From Jeotgalibacillus sp. S-D1 (GTDB lineage Bacteria > Bacillota > Bacilli > Bacillales > Jeotgalibacillaceae), in assembly GCF_004358665.1 (NCBI RefSeq), contig NZ_SMZR01000005.1, positions 124,001 through 188,000 of the forward strand: DNA of 64,000 nt, written 5' to 3'. The position numbers and the translations under genes were made by a program. This document shows positions 8,156-17,156 of this stretch, in pieces. How positions within the stretch are numbered: the first letter of the stretch is position 1; the number at the start of each line of letters is the position of its first letter. The notes under the pieces are model-generated. The model was given only the letters and a program-made list of their open reading frames with translations. It did not search any database and was not told the DNA's origin.

Positions 8156-8671
8156 ATGTATTTACAAATACCTGAACCATCCCGGCCCATATCCGCAAAA
8201 ATCGTAGACATCTGGCGCTGGACCAACACGATTGGCCATTCGGTTACCCTGCTTATACTGGGAGTGCTGCTTTATTTTGATCACCATAATAACTGGGTAA
8301 GCTGGATCGATAATGTACTTTACATACTCATTGGACTTTTTATCATATCCGCTGTCTACTCTATTTTCATCGAGCCTTCCATTCTTCAAAAATCCTGGCG
8401 ATATGAAATAAGTGAGGAGTTTGTACAATTAAAACATGGACGTTTTAATCAGTATCACACCCTGATTCCCATGACAAAAGTAGAATATGTTACGACAGAT
8501 CAAGGGCCGTTTCTTCGAAAACACGAGTTGTTTAATTTAAAAATCGGTACAACCACTTCCAGTCATAACATCCCTGCCCTTCCCAAAGAAGAAGCACTTA
8601 TGCTAAGATCACAAATCGCACGTTACGCTAAAGTAAAAGATACAGATCCAGAAGGAGAAGACGTTGAATGA
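8156..8671 (+). CDS. ydbS: YdbS-like membrane protein with bacterial PH domain
   Basis: A 171-aa protein with two membrane helices (about 25-45 and 55-75) and a C-terminal bPH2 (DUF304) domain starting around SWRYEISEEFVQLK. In Bacillus, YdbS acts with YdbT and has been linked to bacteriocin resistance; the molecular role is unknown. The ATG at 8156 lies 5 bp after AGAGGTGA, and the GTG at 8147 is part of that ribosome site. It overlaps ydbT by 4 bp. Identification rests on domain type plus the paired neighbour. Confidence 0.78.
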   Translation: MYLQIPEPSRPISAKIVDIWRWTNTIGHSVTLLILGVLLYFDHHNNWVSWIDNVLYILIGLFIISAVYSIFIEPSILQKSWRYEISEEFVQLKHGRFNQYHTLIPMTKVEYVTTDQGPFLRKHELFNLKIGTTTSSHNIPALPKEEALMLRSQIARYAKVKDTDPEGEDVE

Positions 8672-10095
8672 GCTCTCAGCCAAAACGATATCATGCTGCC
8701 TGGCTTTTATTTGAACTTGTTTCATTTATAAAAAATGCTTTTTTCTTCATTTTGTTTTTATTTATCTTGCGAGCTGATACCTATACAGGATGGATTTTGT
8801 GGGCTAAGGTGCTGTTTATCATTTTTGCCGGATGGACGATCCTGAATATTATTTTAAAATGGTTTTTTCAAACCTATCAGATTAAGAATCGAACCATTAT
8901 TTTAAGAGAAGGTGTATACGTTAAAAATCAGCGGGTAGTCCCGATCGAACGAATACAAAACCATCAGACACACACCAACTTTCTTCATCGAATGCTTAAG
9001 TTAACCTCTCTAACACTGGAAACGGGGTCAAGTGATTCAGAAGCATCGGTTACGTTTTCGGTGATTACTCATGAGGAAGCCAGACATATTCTGCATCTGA
9101 TTGAGGAAAAAGAAGTTATGGAATCGGAGGCTGAAGAAGGAAAACAAAAATCCGGCACAACGGTTTATTTCCGTTCCACAAAAAAAGATACGAGCAAAGC
9201 GGCCCTTACCTCTTTCAGCTTCCTTGCCATCTTTCCGATTCTGGCTGCGGTTTATTTTCAATTAGATGATTTTTTTAATTTAGACAAATCCACAGAAAAC
9301 ATCTTTCACTACTTTTCAGAACACTTATGGCTGCTTTTCCCTCTTTTCATCCTGGCGATGATTTTGTCGGCGGGTATTGGGTATATTCAAACGGTGATCA
9401 AATACGGAAATTATACAATCTCTGCAGATGCGGAACGGATATACATTCGGAAGGGAGTAGGAAATACGAGCACTTTTTCCATCCAAAAAAATAAAGTTCA
9501 AGCGATTAAAATCAATCAATCACTTATCAAACGCCTGCTGAACATGGTTGAAGTTAAAATGGTTAGTGCGGGCGGCACAGGGGATGAAAAGCTTGAGACC
9601 AATGCCCTTTATCCCTTTATGGCGAAACACGATGCCTATGAGCTAATCAATCTTCTTTTGCCTGCTTATCACATAGAAGAAAGCATGAAGCGATTACCAC
9701 AAAAGGTCTTATATCTTAAATTACTTGCCCCATACTACGGAACCATTGCAGTTGGCATTGGGCTGTTTATGTTTCAGCGTGAGTGGTTATGGATCACGGG
9801 GGTAATCTTTTTATTAGGAATTCTATCTCGCATCCTGGATTATTTTTTCACCAGCTACCTGCGTCACGGTGAGTTTATCCAGACGAGAAAAGGCGGATTT
9901 TCAAATGAAACATTTTTGACCCGGAGACAACGAATCGAACAAATTGAGATTAAACACTCATGGCTTCAGCGGAAATTTAACGTGGCTTCATTACAATTTT
10001 CAAACCGTTCAAAACCAGTCTTAATTAGCGAACTTGACGATCTTCCAAAAGAAGACGCTGCCGAATTTTACACCTGGTATGGCAGCCGCACATAA
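8668..10095 (+). CDS. ydbT: YdbT-like membrane protein with repeated PH domains
   Basis: A 475-aa protein alternating membrane helices (about 12-60, 175-245 and 350-390) with bPH2 domains after each pair, for example QIKNRTIILREGVYV, GNYTISADAERIYIRKG and RHGEFIQTRKGGFS. Each PH repeat carries the VxxxRIQ-type motif of the family (VPIERIQNHQ, IQKNKVQAIK, RRQRIEQIEI). The ATG overlaps the ydbS stop, with GAAGGAG upstream inside ydbS. The pair probably forms one membrane complex. Length is close to B. subtilis YdbT. Confidence 0.8.
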   Translation: MSSQPKRYHAAWLLFELVSFIKNAFFFILFLFILRADTYTGWILWAKVLFIIFAGWTILNIILKWFFQTYQIKNRTIILREGVYVKNQRVVPIERIQNHQTHTNFLHRMLKLTSLTLETGSSDSEASVTFSVITHEEARHILHLIEEKEVMESEAEEGKQKSGTTVYFRSTKKDTSKAALTSFSFLAIFPILAAVYFQLDDFFNLDKSTENIFHYFSEHLWLLFPLFILAMILSAGIGYIQTVIKYGNYTISADAERIYIRKGVGNTSTFSIQKNKVQAIKINQSLIKRLLNMVEVKMVSAGGTGDEKLETNALYPFMAKHDAYELINLLLPAYHIEESMKRLPQKVLYLKLLAPYYGTIAVGIGLFMFQREWLWITGVIFLLGILSRILDYFFTSYLRHGEFIQTRKGGFSNETFLTRRQRIEQIEIKHSWLQRKFNVASLQFSNRSKPVLISELDDLPKEDAAEFYTWYGSRT

Positions 10096-10098
10096 AAG

Positions 10099-10136
10099 AA
10101 CCCTGCCCTTGTGAACGTTACGCGGGCAGGTTTTTT
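10099..10136 (+). terminator. Terminator of ydbST
   Basis: CCTGCCC pairs with GGGCAGG around a loop of about 15 nt and is followed by T6, directly after the ydbT stop. Confidence 0.85.
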
Positions 10137-10181
10137 CATTGTCATTTAATTTTGTTTTATAAATAGACTCACTACACAAGT

Positions 10182-10889
10182 TTACATTTTTACCCGTACT
10201 CTTTTTGTCATTGCACGAATGGCCCAGATTGAGATGCCAGCAAGAAGAAATGATGCTGAAAACGAAATAAACAGGGAAAGATTTTCAGGTGCGTGAATGG
10301 AAAGCAATCTGTGAAGCGGTGTCTCCAATTCGCCCGACCAAAGCAGATCCAACATAAAAATCAATGCGAGCGCTGCATTAATCGATAAGGTGAGACCCCA
10401 TCCGCCGAACCGGTAATATCCTGCACCAATAAGCCAGCCTGCCACATAATAAATGAAAATATTTAAGCTGAAGACAAAGAAAATTAATATCCATGATGCA
10501 TTAGCTCCTAAAAAGGTAATAACATCAGTTGGTGCGATGAGCTGCTCGATTCCGCCTACGATCATTGCAATGATCATAAAGATGACTGATAATGTAGCAG
10601 AAGAAATAGCAGCTCCTATGAAATAATGCTTTCGAGTGACACCAAGCTTCACATAGTAGCTTAAGAAGCTCGGAACGGAAAGGATTCCAACCACCAGCAT
10701 AAAGATTTTATATGGGTTTTCAATGAAATTAAAGAATCCTTCATCTACAATGTTTTTATCACCCAAAAATATCTGAATGCCCACATAAATCACAAGACCA
10801 ATTGAAATCATCCAAGTGGCCCATCCAAGCTGTACAAAGGTCATATCGAAGGCAACCTTGCGTCCGTTCCGGTTATTTTTGTTCATCAT
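10182..10889 (-). CDS. ABC exporter membrane subunit
   Basis: A 235-aa membrane protein with six predicted helices, encoded 3' of a GntR regulator and an ABC ATPase. It overlaps the ATPase gene by 17 bp, which ties it to that complex. The sequence is unlike the large ABC-2 permeases but similar in size to the small permeases of YtrABCDEF/YhcEFGHI-type clusters, which respond to cell-envelope antibiotics. The substrate is unknown. Confidence 0.65.
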   Translation of the reverse strand: MMNKNNRNGRKVAFDMTFVQLGWATWMISIGLVIYVGIQIFLGDKNIVDEGFFNFIENPYKIFMLVVGILSVPSFLSYYVKLGVTRKHYFIGAAISSATLSVIFMIIAMIVGGIEQLIAPTDVITFLGANASWILIFFVFSLNIFIYYVAGWLIGAGYYRFGGWGLTLSINAALALIFMLDLLWSGELETPLHRLLSIHAPENLSLFISFSASFLLAGISIWAIRAMTKRVRVKM

Positions 10890-11766
10890 GATCCCCCTCT
10901 TTTGTTAAGTGGATAAATAAATCCTGAAGCGAAACGGGACCGATATCCAGACCAGATTGTACTGCTTGAAGCCGCTGTTCTTCGGTAAGCTGTTCGATGA
11001 CCATCACCGATTTAGTGCCGCCAAGCTTTTGTGTATTAATTTTTTTCATCTCCTGTACAAATCGGTCAACATTCTCTGCAGCACCCGTAACCGAAGCACC
11101 TCTTTCAAGCAGCACGTCTACCGGCTCCTTAAGCACTAATTTCCCTTTATGCAAGATCACAACTTCATCAAATAAATAATCCATTTCTGATACAAGATGA
11201 GTGGACAGGATGATGGTTCTTGGATGAAGCGCATGATCCTCTATTACTTTTTGATAAAAAATTTCTCGTGTAGGGGCGTCCATTCCGCTGTAGGCTTCAT
11301 CAAAAATTGTAATGGGAGAACGGCTAGCAAGACCGATGATGACATTTAACGCAGACATCATTCCTTTTGACAGTTGATTAACAGGTTTGGTTAGTGGAAG
11401 ATTAAACGCTTTTATTAATTCCATGGCGAAATTAGCATCATAATTTGGTTTATAAGCTTCAACTTCTTCCAGATGCGCTTTCACTTTTTCAGTGTTTTCC
11501 TGGTAATCTTTTTCGTAAACAAACGTCACTTGCTGCATAAGATCAGCATTCTCAAACAGTGTTTCCCCGTTTATTTCAATCGTTCCTTCTGTAGGCTCTG
11601 AAAAAGAAGCAAGCAGTGAGAGCAGAGTCGTCTTTCCAGCACCGTTTCGCCCGATTAACCCATAGATCTTTTCTTCATTTAGCTGCAGCGATAGACTATC
11701 TACTGCTTTAAACTTTCCATATTTCATGGTGACACGATCAAACACCACATCCGTCCTCATCCTCAT
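10873..11766 (-). CDS. ABC transporter ATPase, YtrB-like
   Basis: A 297-aa ATPase with Walker A GRNGAGKTT (about 38-46), a variant signature LSKGM, Walker B ITIFDEAYSGMD and the H-loop STHL. The C-terminal 70 residues form an extra domain as in YtrB. It probably drives export or membrane-antibiotic removal with the permease encoded just after it. The ATG overlaps the stop of the GntR gene by 4 bp, so the three genes are one translationally coupled operon. Confidence 0.8.
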   Translation of the reverse strand: MRMRTDVVFDRVTMKYGKFKAVDSLSLQLNEEKIYGLIGRNGAGKTTLLSLLASFSEPTEGTIEINGETLFENADLMQQVTFVYEKDYQENTEKVKAHLEEVEAYKPNYDANFAMELIKAFNLPLTKPVNQLSKGMMSALNVIIGLASRSPITIFDEAYSGMDAPTREIFYQKVIEDHALHPRTIILSTHLVSEMDYLFDEVVILHKGKLVLKEPVDVLLERGASVTGAAENVDRFVQEMKKINTQKLGGTKSVMVIEQLTEEQRLQAVQSGLDIGPVSLQDLFIHLTKEGDHDEQK

Positions 11767-12134
11767 CCCCGCCCTTTCAATTGTTTGATCAATTTCGTTA
11801 ATTCATTTTCGGTTATCCCTAATTTTTGTGCCTCCTGAATCATTGGAAGCATGTATTGATCCACAAAACTTTTTTTCCTTTGTTCAATCAACACTTCTTT
11901 TGCCCCCTCTGCAACAAACATTCCGACCCCTCTTTTCTTGTAAATGATGCCAGCATCAACGAGCAGATTAATTCCTTTTGCAACGGTTAAATGATTAATT
12001 TTGTAAAACGTCACAAGCTGAGTAGTGGATGGGATTTGATCATTTACCTTTAATTGATCATTCACAATCTGATCCTCGATTCGATCTTTTATTTGCATAA
12101 AGATCGGCTTGCTGTCATTAAATGATTGGCTCAA
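11763..12134 (-). CDS. GntR-family regulator, YtrA type
   Basis: A 123-aa regulator with an N-terminal winged helix (PIFMQIKDRIEDQI, then IPSTTQLVTFYKINH) and only a short helical tail. That is the YtrA subfamily, which represses envelope-stress ABC operons such as ytr and yhc in B. subtilis. The start is TTG at 12134, set by GGCGGTGA about 8 bp upstream. A long perfect palindrome (12163-12192) lies in its promoter, so autoregulation of the regulator-ATPase-permease operon is expected. The inducer is not known. Confidence 0.8.
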   Translation of the reverse strand: MSQSFNDSKPIFMQIKDRIEDQIVNDQLKVNDQIPSTTQLVTFYKINHLTVAKGINLLVDAGIIYKKRGVGMFVAEGAKEVLIEQRKKSFVDQYMLPMIQEAQKLGITENELTKLIKQLKGRG

Positions 12135-12162
12135 TGGGAAATCACCGCCTTATTAGTTGTTA

Positions 12163-12192
12163 TATGGTTATATAGTTATGTATATAACCATA
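12163..12192. promoter_or_regulatory. Palindromic operator of the GntR-ABC operon
   Basis: Two perfect 12-bp arms (TATGGTTATATA and its complement) flank a 6-bp spacer, 29 bp before the GntR start. The A+T-rich sequence probably overlaps the promoter core. Position and symmetry fit a YtrA-type GntR dimer or dimer pair. Binding is inferred. Confidence 0.7.
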
Positions 12193-12317
12193 AGTCATAA
12201 TTGAATTTTCGTCAATAGGCGAGGGGACTAATTAAAAAAAATTTCCTGGCAATGTAAAAAATTTTATAAGTAGATCGGTTAATTTCCAATGCTGGTGAGG
12301 TTTTAGCCATAAATAAA

Positions 12318-12348
12318 CCCTTGCGAACTAGTCTCCGGTTCGCAAGGG
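12318..12348 (-). terminator. Hairpin after the GNAT pseudogene
   Basis: CCCTTGCGAAC and its complement form an 11-bp perfect stem. Read on the minus strand it is followed by TTTATTTAT. It lies 46 bp past the stop of the acetyltransferase remnant. Confidence 0.65.
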
Positions 12349-12393
12349 CAGCCTTTTAAAATTACTATTTAATTCAATACAACATAATAAAAA

Positions 12394-12960
12394 TTATTCT
12401 TCCTGCCTTTTGGCAATCTTCACCCACTCTTCCCTCGTCAATTTCATATTAATCGAGTCGATCCATTCTCCTTCATATTCCAGATCATTGACGACTATGC
12501 TTTCTTCAACAAATCCGACCTTCTCGTAAACTTTTCTAGCCCTTGGATTAAAATCAAACACACTCAACGTTAGTTGATCGAGCTGCGTACTAGTAAAAAT
12601 GTAATCAATTATTAGCTGGGTGGCTTCTGTTCCTAATCCTCGGTTTCTTCCTCTTGGTCCAATGAGTATTCTAAAATTCATCCTATTATTTTTCTCATCG
12701 TATAAATTAACCACTGCTTCTCCAACCAAAATACCTTGCGATGGGTCAACAATTGCAAGGTCCAATCGGTCAGTTTGTTCGTTTCTCTTGCTATACCAAT
12801 GTTTAGTCTTTTCCAGATCAAATTCCGAGGAGCTGCCTGTAAGTTTTATAACCTCTGAATCTCTTAAGCATTCTTCTATATAAGGAAAATCTTCCTTTTA
12901 AAATGGTCTAAGGATCACTTTATCTCCCACAATATGCGGTTTTTCTTCAAAAAACACCAT
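12394..12960 (-). pseudogene. GNAT acetyltransferase with an in-frame stop codon
   Basis: Read from an ATG at 12960, behind TTGGAGTG, the frame gives a normal RimJ/RimL-type start (GDKVILRPF). It then meets TAA at 12898-12900 (codon 21) and continues in the same frame with KEDFPYIEECLRD and a complete GNAT fold: acetyl-CoA-binding RGRNRGLGTEA and the C-terminal NPRARKVYEKVGF. Without the stop it would encode 188 aa, a usual length. One base change from GAA or CAA explains the TAA. The remaining frame has only a TTG (12765) without a ribosome site as a later start, so function is probably lost. A sequencing error is the alternative. Confidence 0.8.
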
Positions 12961-13106
12961 ACGTTATACACTCCAATTTACTTTTAGAGTTGATCATATC
13001 TACTTCGTCTTTGGATACAAGTCCCTCTCACTTTTGATATGAATGATTGATTATAAAAGTAATACAGCTTTTGGGATCCCGTATTTAAATTAAAATTTGG
13101 ACTGCT

Positions 13107-13676
13107 CTATACCTCCAGCAAGCCCCGAAACCCTCTGGCAGCATAATAGGATTCTGCACCGTTGTGATACAAGAAAACGTGGCCGAATCGGCGATCGCAA
13201 AAAAGTGCGCCGCCAAGCTTTCTGATTTCAGGAGGCGTTTGCACCCAGCTTGATGTTTTTAAATCAAATTCTCCAAGCTTCTGCAGGGCACGGTATTGCT
13301 GTTCTGTCAAAATCTCGACCCCCATTGAAGAAGCCACATCAACCGCATTGTTTTCAGGTTTATTTTTCTTCCTTGATTCTAATGCAGCATGGTCATAACA
13401 AAAGCTTCTGCGGTACTTGGGACTTTCTGCTGAACAATCACAAAACAGATAGATTTCCTTATCTTCCTCGTAACCAATCACATCTGGTTCTCCCCCGGTC
13501 TTCTCCATTTCGTTAAGCGACCACAGCTTGTCCGCATTCTGCTCCAGTTTCACTTGGATGTCAGTCCATTCAAGACCTTCATGGCGGTTCATGTTTTTCT
13601 CAAAACGGTTCTTCAGTACTTTTAACAACTCTTCGCTCTGTTCCGTTGAAAGCTCTTTTTTATAGTCCTTTGTCAT
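13107..13676 (-). CDS. DUF4256 protein
   Basis: A 189-aa soluble protein matching DUF4256 throughout, including EKTGGEPDVIGYE, YRRSFCYDHAAL and GALFCDRRFGHVF. It is widespread in Bacilli but has no known biochemical role. GAGGAGC precedes the ATG by 8 bp. Monocistronic. Confidence 0.75.
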   Translation of the reverse strand: MTKDYKKELSTEQSEELLKVLKNRFEKNMNRHEGLEWTDIQVKLEQNADKLWSLNEMEKTGGEPDVIGYEEDKEIYLFCDCSAESPKYRRSFCYDHAALESRKKNKPENNAVDVASSMGVEILTEQQYRALQKLGEFDLKTSSWVQTPPEIRKLGGALFCDRRFGHVFLYHNGAESYYAARGFRGLLEV

Positions 13677-13809
13677 GTCAGTCAGCTCCTCTTTATTGTG
13701 GTAGCTTGTACGAATAATCCTGCTTTAATTATACTCCGATTTAACCAGATTATAGTCTTAGAATTTTATTGGTGCATTATCCCCCCCATTTAGTGTAAAT
13801 AGTTCAACT

Positions 13810-13850
13810 AAAAAGGACTGCTTCGTATTATTTAGAAGCAGTCCTTTTTT
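13810..13850. terminator. Bidirectional terminator hairpin
   Basis: A 15-bp perfect stem, AAAAAGGACTGCTTC with its complement around a 10-nt loop, ends in T6. Its A and T flanks allow termination in either direction. It lies between the NTF2-like and DUF4256 genes. Confidence 0.85.
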
Positions 13851-13907
13851 ACGTATTACGCCCTTAAAGTCTAATGGCACCTATAAATGGGCAATTATTA
13901 ATAATTA

Positions 13908-14291
13908 TTATTTTTTATACTCTTCAAACATGTTAGTGTTGTCAGGAATATTTTCTAAATAACTGATTTTACCTGCAGCATCTAATTTCGCAATATCTTT
14001 TCCAGTTTGAGTAAAGACGGTTCCGGATGAACGTTTACCGCATACTGCCCAAGGCGTTTCCAAAAGGTCCGTTCCCTCAATACTTTTCCAGCCTTCGAAC
14101 ATATGTTTAATATCACTATTTTCCTGAAATACTTTCTTCACAAATAATTTCCAATTTTCAATTCCTGTTTTCTTATGACCATTTAATACAAAAACAATGT
14201 CTTCCGAAAATAATGATACTAGCTCATCCATTGCTTTATCACTTGTTCTTGCATGATCAAATAAGTCAAAATATTTCTCTAAATTTTGCAT
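13908..14291 (-). CDS. NTF2/SnoaL-like small protein
   Basis: A 127-aa protein with the cone-shaped NTF2-like fold: N-terminal helix YFDLFDHART, then DELVSLFSEDIVFVLNG and later beta strands. Such proteins bind or transform small molecules, and the ligand cannot be told from sequence. CAGGAG lies 8 bp before the ATG. It follows an Rrf2 regulator gene by 45 bp on the same strand, so the regulator probably controls it. Confidence 0.65.
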   Translation of the reverse strand: MQNLEKYFDLFDHARTSDKAMDELVSLFSEDIVFVLNGHKKTGIENWKLFVKKVFQENSDIKHMFEGWKSIEGTDLLETPWAVCGKRSSGTVFTQTGKDIAKLDAAGKISYLENIPDNTNMFEEYKK

Positions 14292-14336
14292 CTGAATCTC
14301 TCCTGCTTAATATGATTACATTTTTAAGTATGTCAA

Positions 14337-14822
14337 CTAGCCTTTATAAACCATTTTTTCATTTACAATATTTTTTAGCATTTGCAAATTCTCTTTGGGA
14401 CAATTATTATTAATTTCTTTAGATAAAGAAGCGATCGTTTCACGCTTGAGAATCGATTGCCAGGATGATTCTGCTTCTTCCATTAAATCAGATAATAAGC
14501 AGATATCTTTTTCTTTTAAATTAAGCATGTCATAGAAAATACCACTAGATGAATAAAGAGACTGTTTGCCCTCTACAGCAAGATAGACATCATAGATTCG
14601 TATATCTTCAGGATCTTTTTTTAATCTAAACCCTCCTTTAATACCCGGGACAGAGATAAGAAGATCTGCGTTAACTAATTTCCGTAGTATTTTTTGAATA
14701 TATGTGGGCGATCCACCTAATTGTTTACTGATTATTTCTCCTGACAAAACCGCTTTTGGGGGTAAAAAATTAAGCAGCAAAATAGCATAAACAGATTGCT
14801 CCACACCGGTTTTCATTTGCAA
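14337..14822 (-). CDS. Rrf2-family transcriptional regulator
   Basis: A 161-aa Rrf2-type winged-helix protein: EQSVYAILLLNFLP, then helix-turn-helix LGGSPTYIQKILRKLV and wing GIKGGFRLKKDP. The three-cysteine Fe-S cluster motif of IscR/NsrR is absent; the few cysteines (ICLL, NNCP) are spaced differently. It may sense redox or electrophile stress, like YwnA- or CymR-type members. The start is TTG at 14822, about 10 bp after AAGGGTGG; an ATG at 14816 is a poorer option. Likely target: itself and the NTF2-like gene. Confidence 0.75.
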   Translation of the reverse strand: MQMKTGVEQSVYAILLLNFLPPKAVLSGEIISKQLGGSPTYIQKILRKLVNADLLISVPGIKGGFRLKKDPEDIRIYDVYLAVEGKQSLYSSSGIFYDMLNLKEKDICLLSDLMEEAESSWQSILKRETIASLSKEINNNCPKENLQMLKNIVNEKMVYKG

Positions 14823-14988
14823 TGAACATCAGCCACCCTTTCTTTAATATGTTTGTTACTTTTTGATGTAGTAAGATTGTTCAACTAAATGTGTATATTA
14901 AGGATAAACATTGTCCACTTTAGGGATAATAATATATTATCTTAATAAAGTAAAACTTTTGGCCTCATGACCAAGTTTGTTACTGTAA

Positions 14989-15017
14989 GGTCTGGTACCT
15001 AACCAGGCCCCTTTTTT
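14989..15017 (+). terminator. Terminator-like hairpin not assigned to a gene
   Basis: GGTCTGG pairs with CCAGGCC (one G-U) around a 7-nt loop and is followed by CC and T6 on the plus strand. No plus-strand gene ends here. A possible promoter (TTGTCC at 14911, TATTAT at 14935) lies upstream, so a transcript of about 70 nt is conceivable. Confidence 0.5.
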
Positions 15018-15091
15018 ACTATCCTAAATCTCATTTTTATTAAGAAAAGTGTAAAAGCGAGAACCCCAAAAATTCCCCCAAATTGAAAAAC

Positions 15092-15409
15092 TTAAATAAA
15101 ATAATCTTTGTAATAGACAAAAGTGCCTATTAAACAAACAGCCGTATAGATCAGTGCTGTATAAAAAACCAGTGAAGGATAAAAATTTCTCTTCTCTACA
15201 TCCACTTTAGTGCCTGTTTCGGACTGAACCTGCAGACTTACTTGGTTGGAAGTAAATCCCCCTGTTGATGAAAAATAGTAAATTATAAAAGTTGAAATTA
15301 ATCCAGTTAAAAATGCAGTATCCATGAATTGAAAGCCCAATAAAGCAGTTAAATAATTGGCAGTAATTAATCCAACTAATGTGACTGCGGAGATTAAAAT
15401 ACTCTTCAT
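15092..15409 (-). CDS. Small membrane protein
   Basis: A 105-aa protein with three predicted helices (about 4-24, 28-48 and 78-98) and a short polar stretch with a TGTKVDVEKR segment. A perfect AAGGAGG precedes the ATG by 8 bp. The family is not recognised. The hydrophobic profile and ribosome site support a real gene. Confidence 0.6.
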   Translation of the reverse strand: MKSILISAVTLVGLITANYLTALLGFQFMDTAFLTGLISTFIIYYFSSTGGFTSNQVSLQVQSETGTKVDVEKRNFYPSLVFYTALIYTAVCLIGTFVYYKDYFI

Positions 15410-15571
15410 TTGAAAACCTCCTTTTTACTTATTACGGAATTTATTAACAAAAGTTTCTAATTATAGTATTTTTAATTTTTTTCAAATATTAAGTTTCAGG
15501 AAGCCAAGCTACCAAGCCTTCTGTGATACGATGGATTGAAACTGATATTCAAGTAGATGGGAGTATCCAGT

Positions 15572-16987
15572 ATGGACAAATTCGCGAAACGGGGATATAC
15601 CCTATTCATCAGTGTATACGTGATGATGCACTTTTTCTTTTCCTTTTCTCAGAGTGAAACACTAATGACTTCACTTTCTTTAGTGGGACTTGCAGCCTTT
15701 TTAATGGGTTATTTTTTTCTGCCAATAAAGCAGGCTTCGATCTCTCTTTTACTATTTGGGATTGCCGTAATGATTCACCTTTCATCAGGGACTTCCCTGA
15801 TCGAATCAGCGATATCCGGCTTTACCGTGATGAGCGGGCTGATTGCTCTCCTGCTGATCGTTCCCGCTATCAGCTGGGTGCTGGAAGAAAAGCCTTATAT
15901 TGAATCTGTTATTCATTTTGCTCAAAGCCTTCTTAACACTAGCCGAAAATTCTATTTTGGCATGCTGATGATTACACAAATCATCTCTTATTTTTTGTTG
16001 TTTGGCGCTATTCCAATGGTTTATGGAATGGTAAATGGTTTCCTGAGCGGTCAGCAGGGGGAGGCTTGGGAGAACTATAAAGGAACTGCATTACTTCGGG
16101 GCTTCGCCCTAACAACCATGTGGGTCGTCAGCATTCCAAGCTTTATTTTTGCGGTTGATGCACTTGGTGCTTCTTTAGGATTATCGATCTTACAGGGTTT
16201 TTTCATCTCTTTTGCCGGGGTGCTGCTTGCTGTGCTTTTTTCCTATTTTCAGGAGCGGCATTACGGAGTTGATCTGACAGAGGGCATTCAGGAACAGCTG
16301 GCGAAAATTGGTGGAGATCTGAAACAGGATGCAAAGGGAAATCGCAACGTGACCGAATTTATTCTTCTTTTCGTTACGCTTTTCGGATCCATTTTTCTTT
16401 TAAACGCGATCTGGGATGTAAGTCTGCTGCTGATTATTCCGATCGTTATTATTGCCTGGGTCATCCTCTACTTTATCCTCAGCCGAAAAACCGGCAGGAT
16501 CATCGAGCACGGAAAGTACTATGTGAAAACCGGTATTCCAAACAAAGCACAACAATTCTCTATTCTGTTCGCTGCAGGATTTTTAATAGATTCTGTTAAT
16601 CAGTCAGGATACGGAGACTTTATCGTGGATGGTCTTTTTTATGTCTCAGATGCCGTGCCATTTTTAAACTTTCTTTGGATCCTTCCTTTTGTTGTCATTA
16701 TCTTAGGATTTATCGGCCTTGGTCCGCTGACCGTCATCGTACTGGTGTCTGGAATTTTACAGGGCGTCGAAGTGCCTTATCCGCCGGAGCTCATCGTTTT
16801 GGGAATTACATCCGGAAGTGTGATCTCCATCATGCTGTCACCGCTGGTTTTACCGACGATTGTGCTGAGTGCAGTAAACCGGCTTAGTATTGTGAAAAAC
16901 AGTATCATGTTTAATTATAAGTACGCGATTGCGTTTTATGGAATGACGCAGGTTTATTTGCAGAGTGTTGTGCTGTTCTTTTTATGA
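15572..16987 (+). CDS. Polytopic membrane protein, probable transporter
   Basis: A 471-aa protein with about twelve predicted helices and one long cytoplasmic segment (about 225-250, rich in charged residues). The C-terminal half (FIGLGPLTVIVLVSG, then LGITSGSVISIMLSPLVLP) recalls the ion-transporter-like carriers, but the family assignment is open. ATG 15572 is preferred because GGGAG lies 8 bp before it; the ATG at 15557 has no ribosome site. Monocistronic. Confidence 0.6.
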   Translation: MDKFAKRGYTLFISVYVMMHFFFSFSQSETLMTSLSLVGLAAFLMGYFFLPIKQASISLLLFGIAVMIHLSSGTSLIESAISGFTVMSGLIALLLIVPAISWVLEEKPYIESVIHFAQSLLNTSRKFYFGMLMITQIISYFLLFGAIPMVYGMVNGFLSGQQGEAWENYKGTALLRGFALTTMWVVSIPSFIFAVDALGASLGLSILQGFFISFAGVLLAVLFSYFQERHYGVDLTEGIQEQLAKIGGDLKQDAKGNRNVTEFILLFVTLFGSIFLLNAIWDVSLLLIIPIVIIAWVILYFILSRKTGRIIEHGKYYVKTGIPNKAQQFSILFAAGFLIDSVNQSGYGDFIVDGLFYVSDAVPFLNFLWILPFVVIILGFIGLGPLTVIVLVSGILQGVEVPYPPELIVLGITSGSVISIMLSPLVLPTIVLSAVNRLSIVKNSIMFNYKYAIAFYGMTQVYLQSVVLFFL

Positions 16988-17067
16988 TTTTATAAGTTCG
17001 AATCTGCAGGTTAGGTGCAAGCACTTCCATTCACACTATTAATAGCCTGTTTTTAAAAAATCCCCCT

Positions 17068-17096
17068 GTAAGAAACGCTTCTAGACTGTTTCTTAC
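17068..17096 (-). terminator. Hairpin after the oligosaccharide importer operon
   Basis: GTAAGAAAC and its complement form a perfect 9-bp stem. Read on the minus strand the stem is followed by CAGGGGGA and then T6, a weak terminator form, 61 bp past the DUF624 stop. Confidence 0.45.
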
Positions 17097-17156
17097 ACGA
17101 CGATCCTTATTTCCATCAAAAAATTTTGAATCTCCTCTTCCGTAGCACATCATCAA

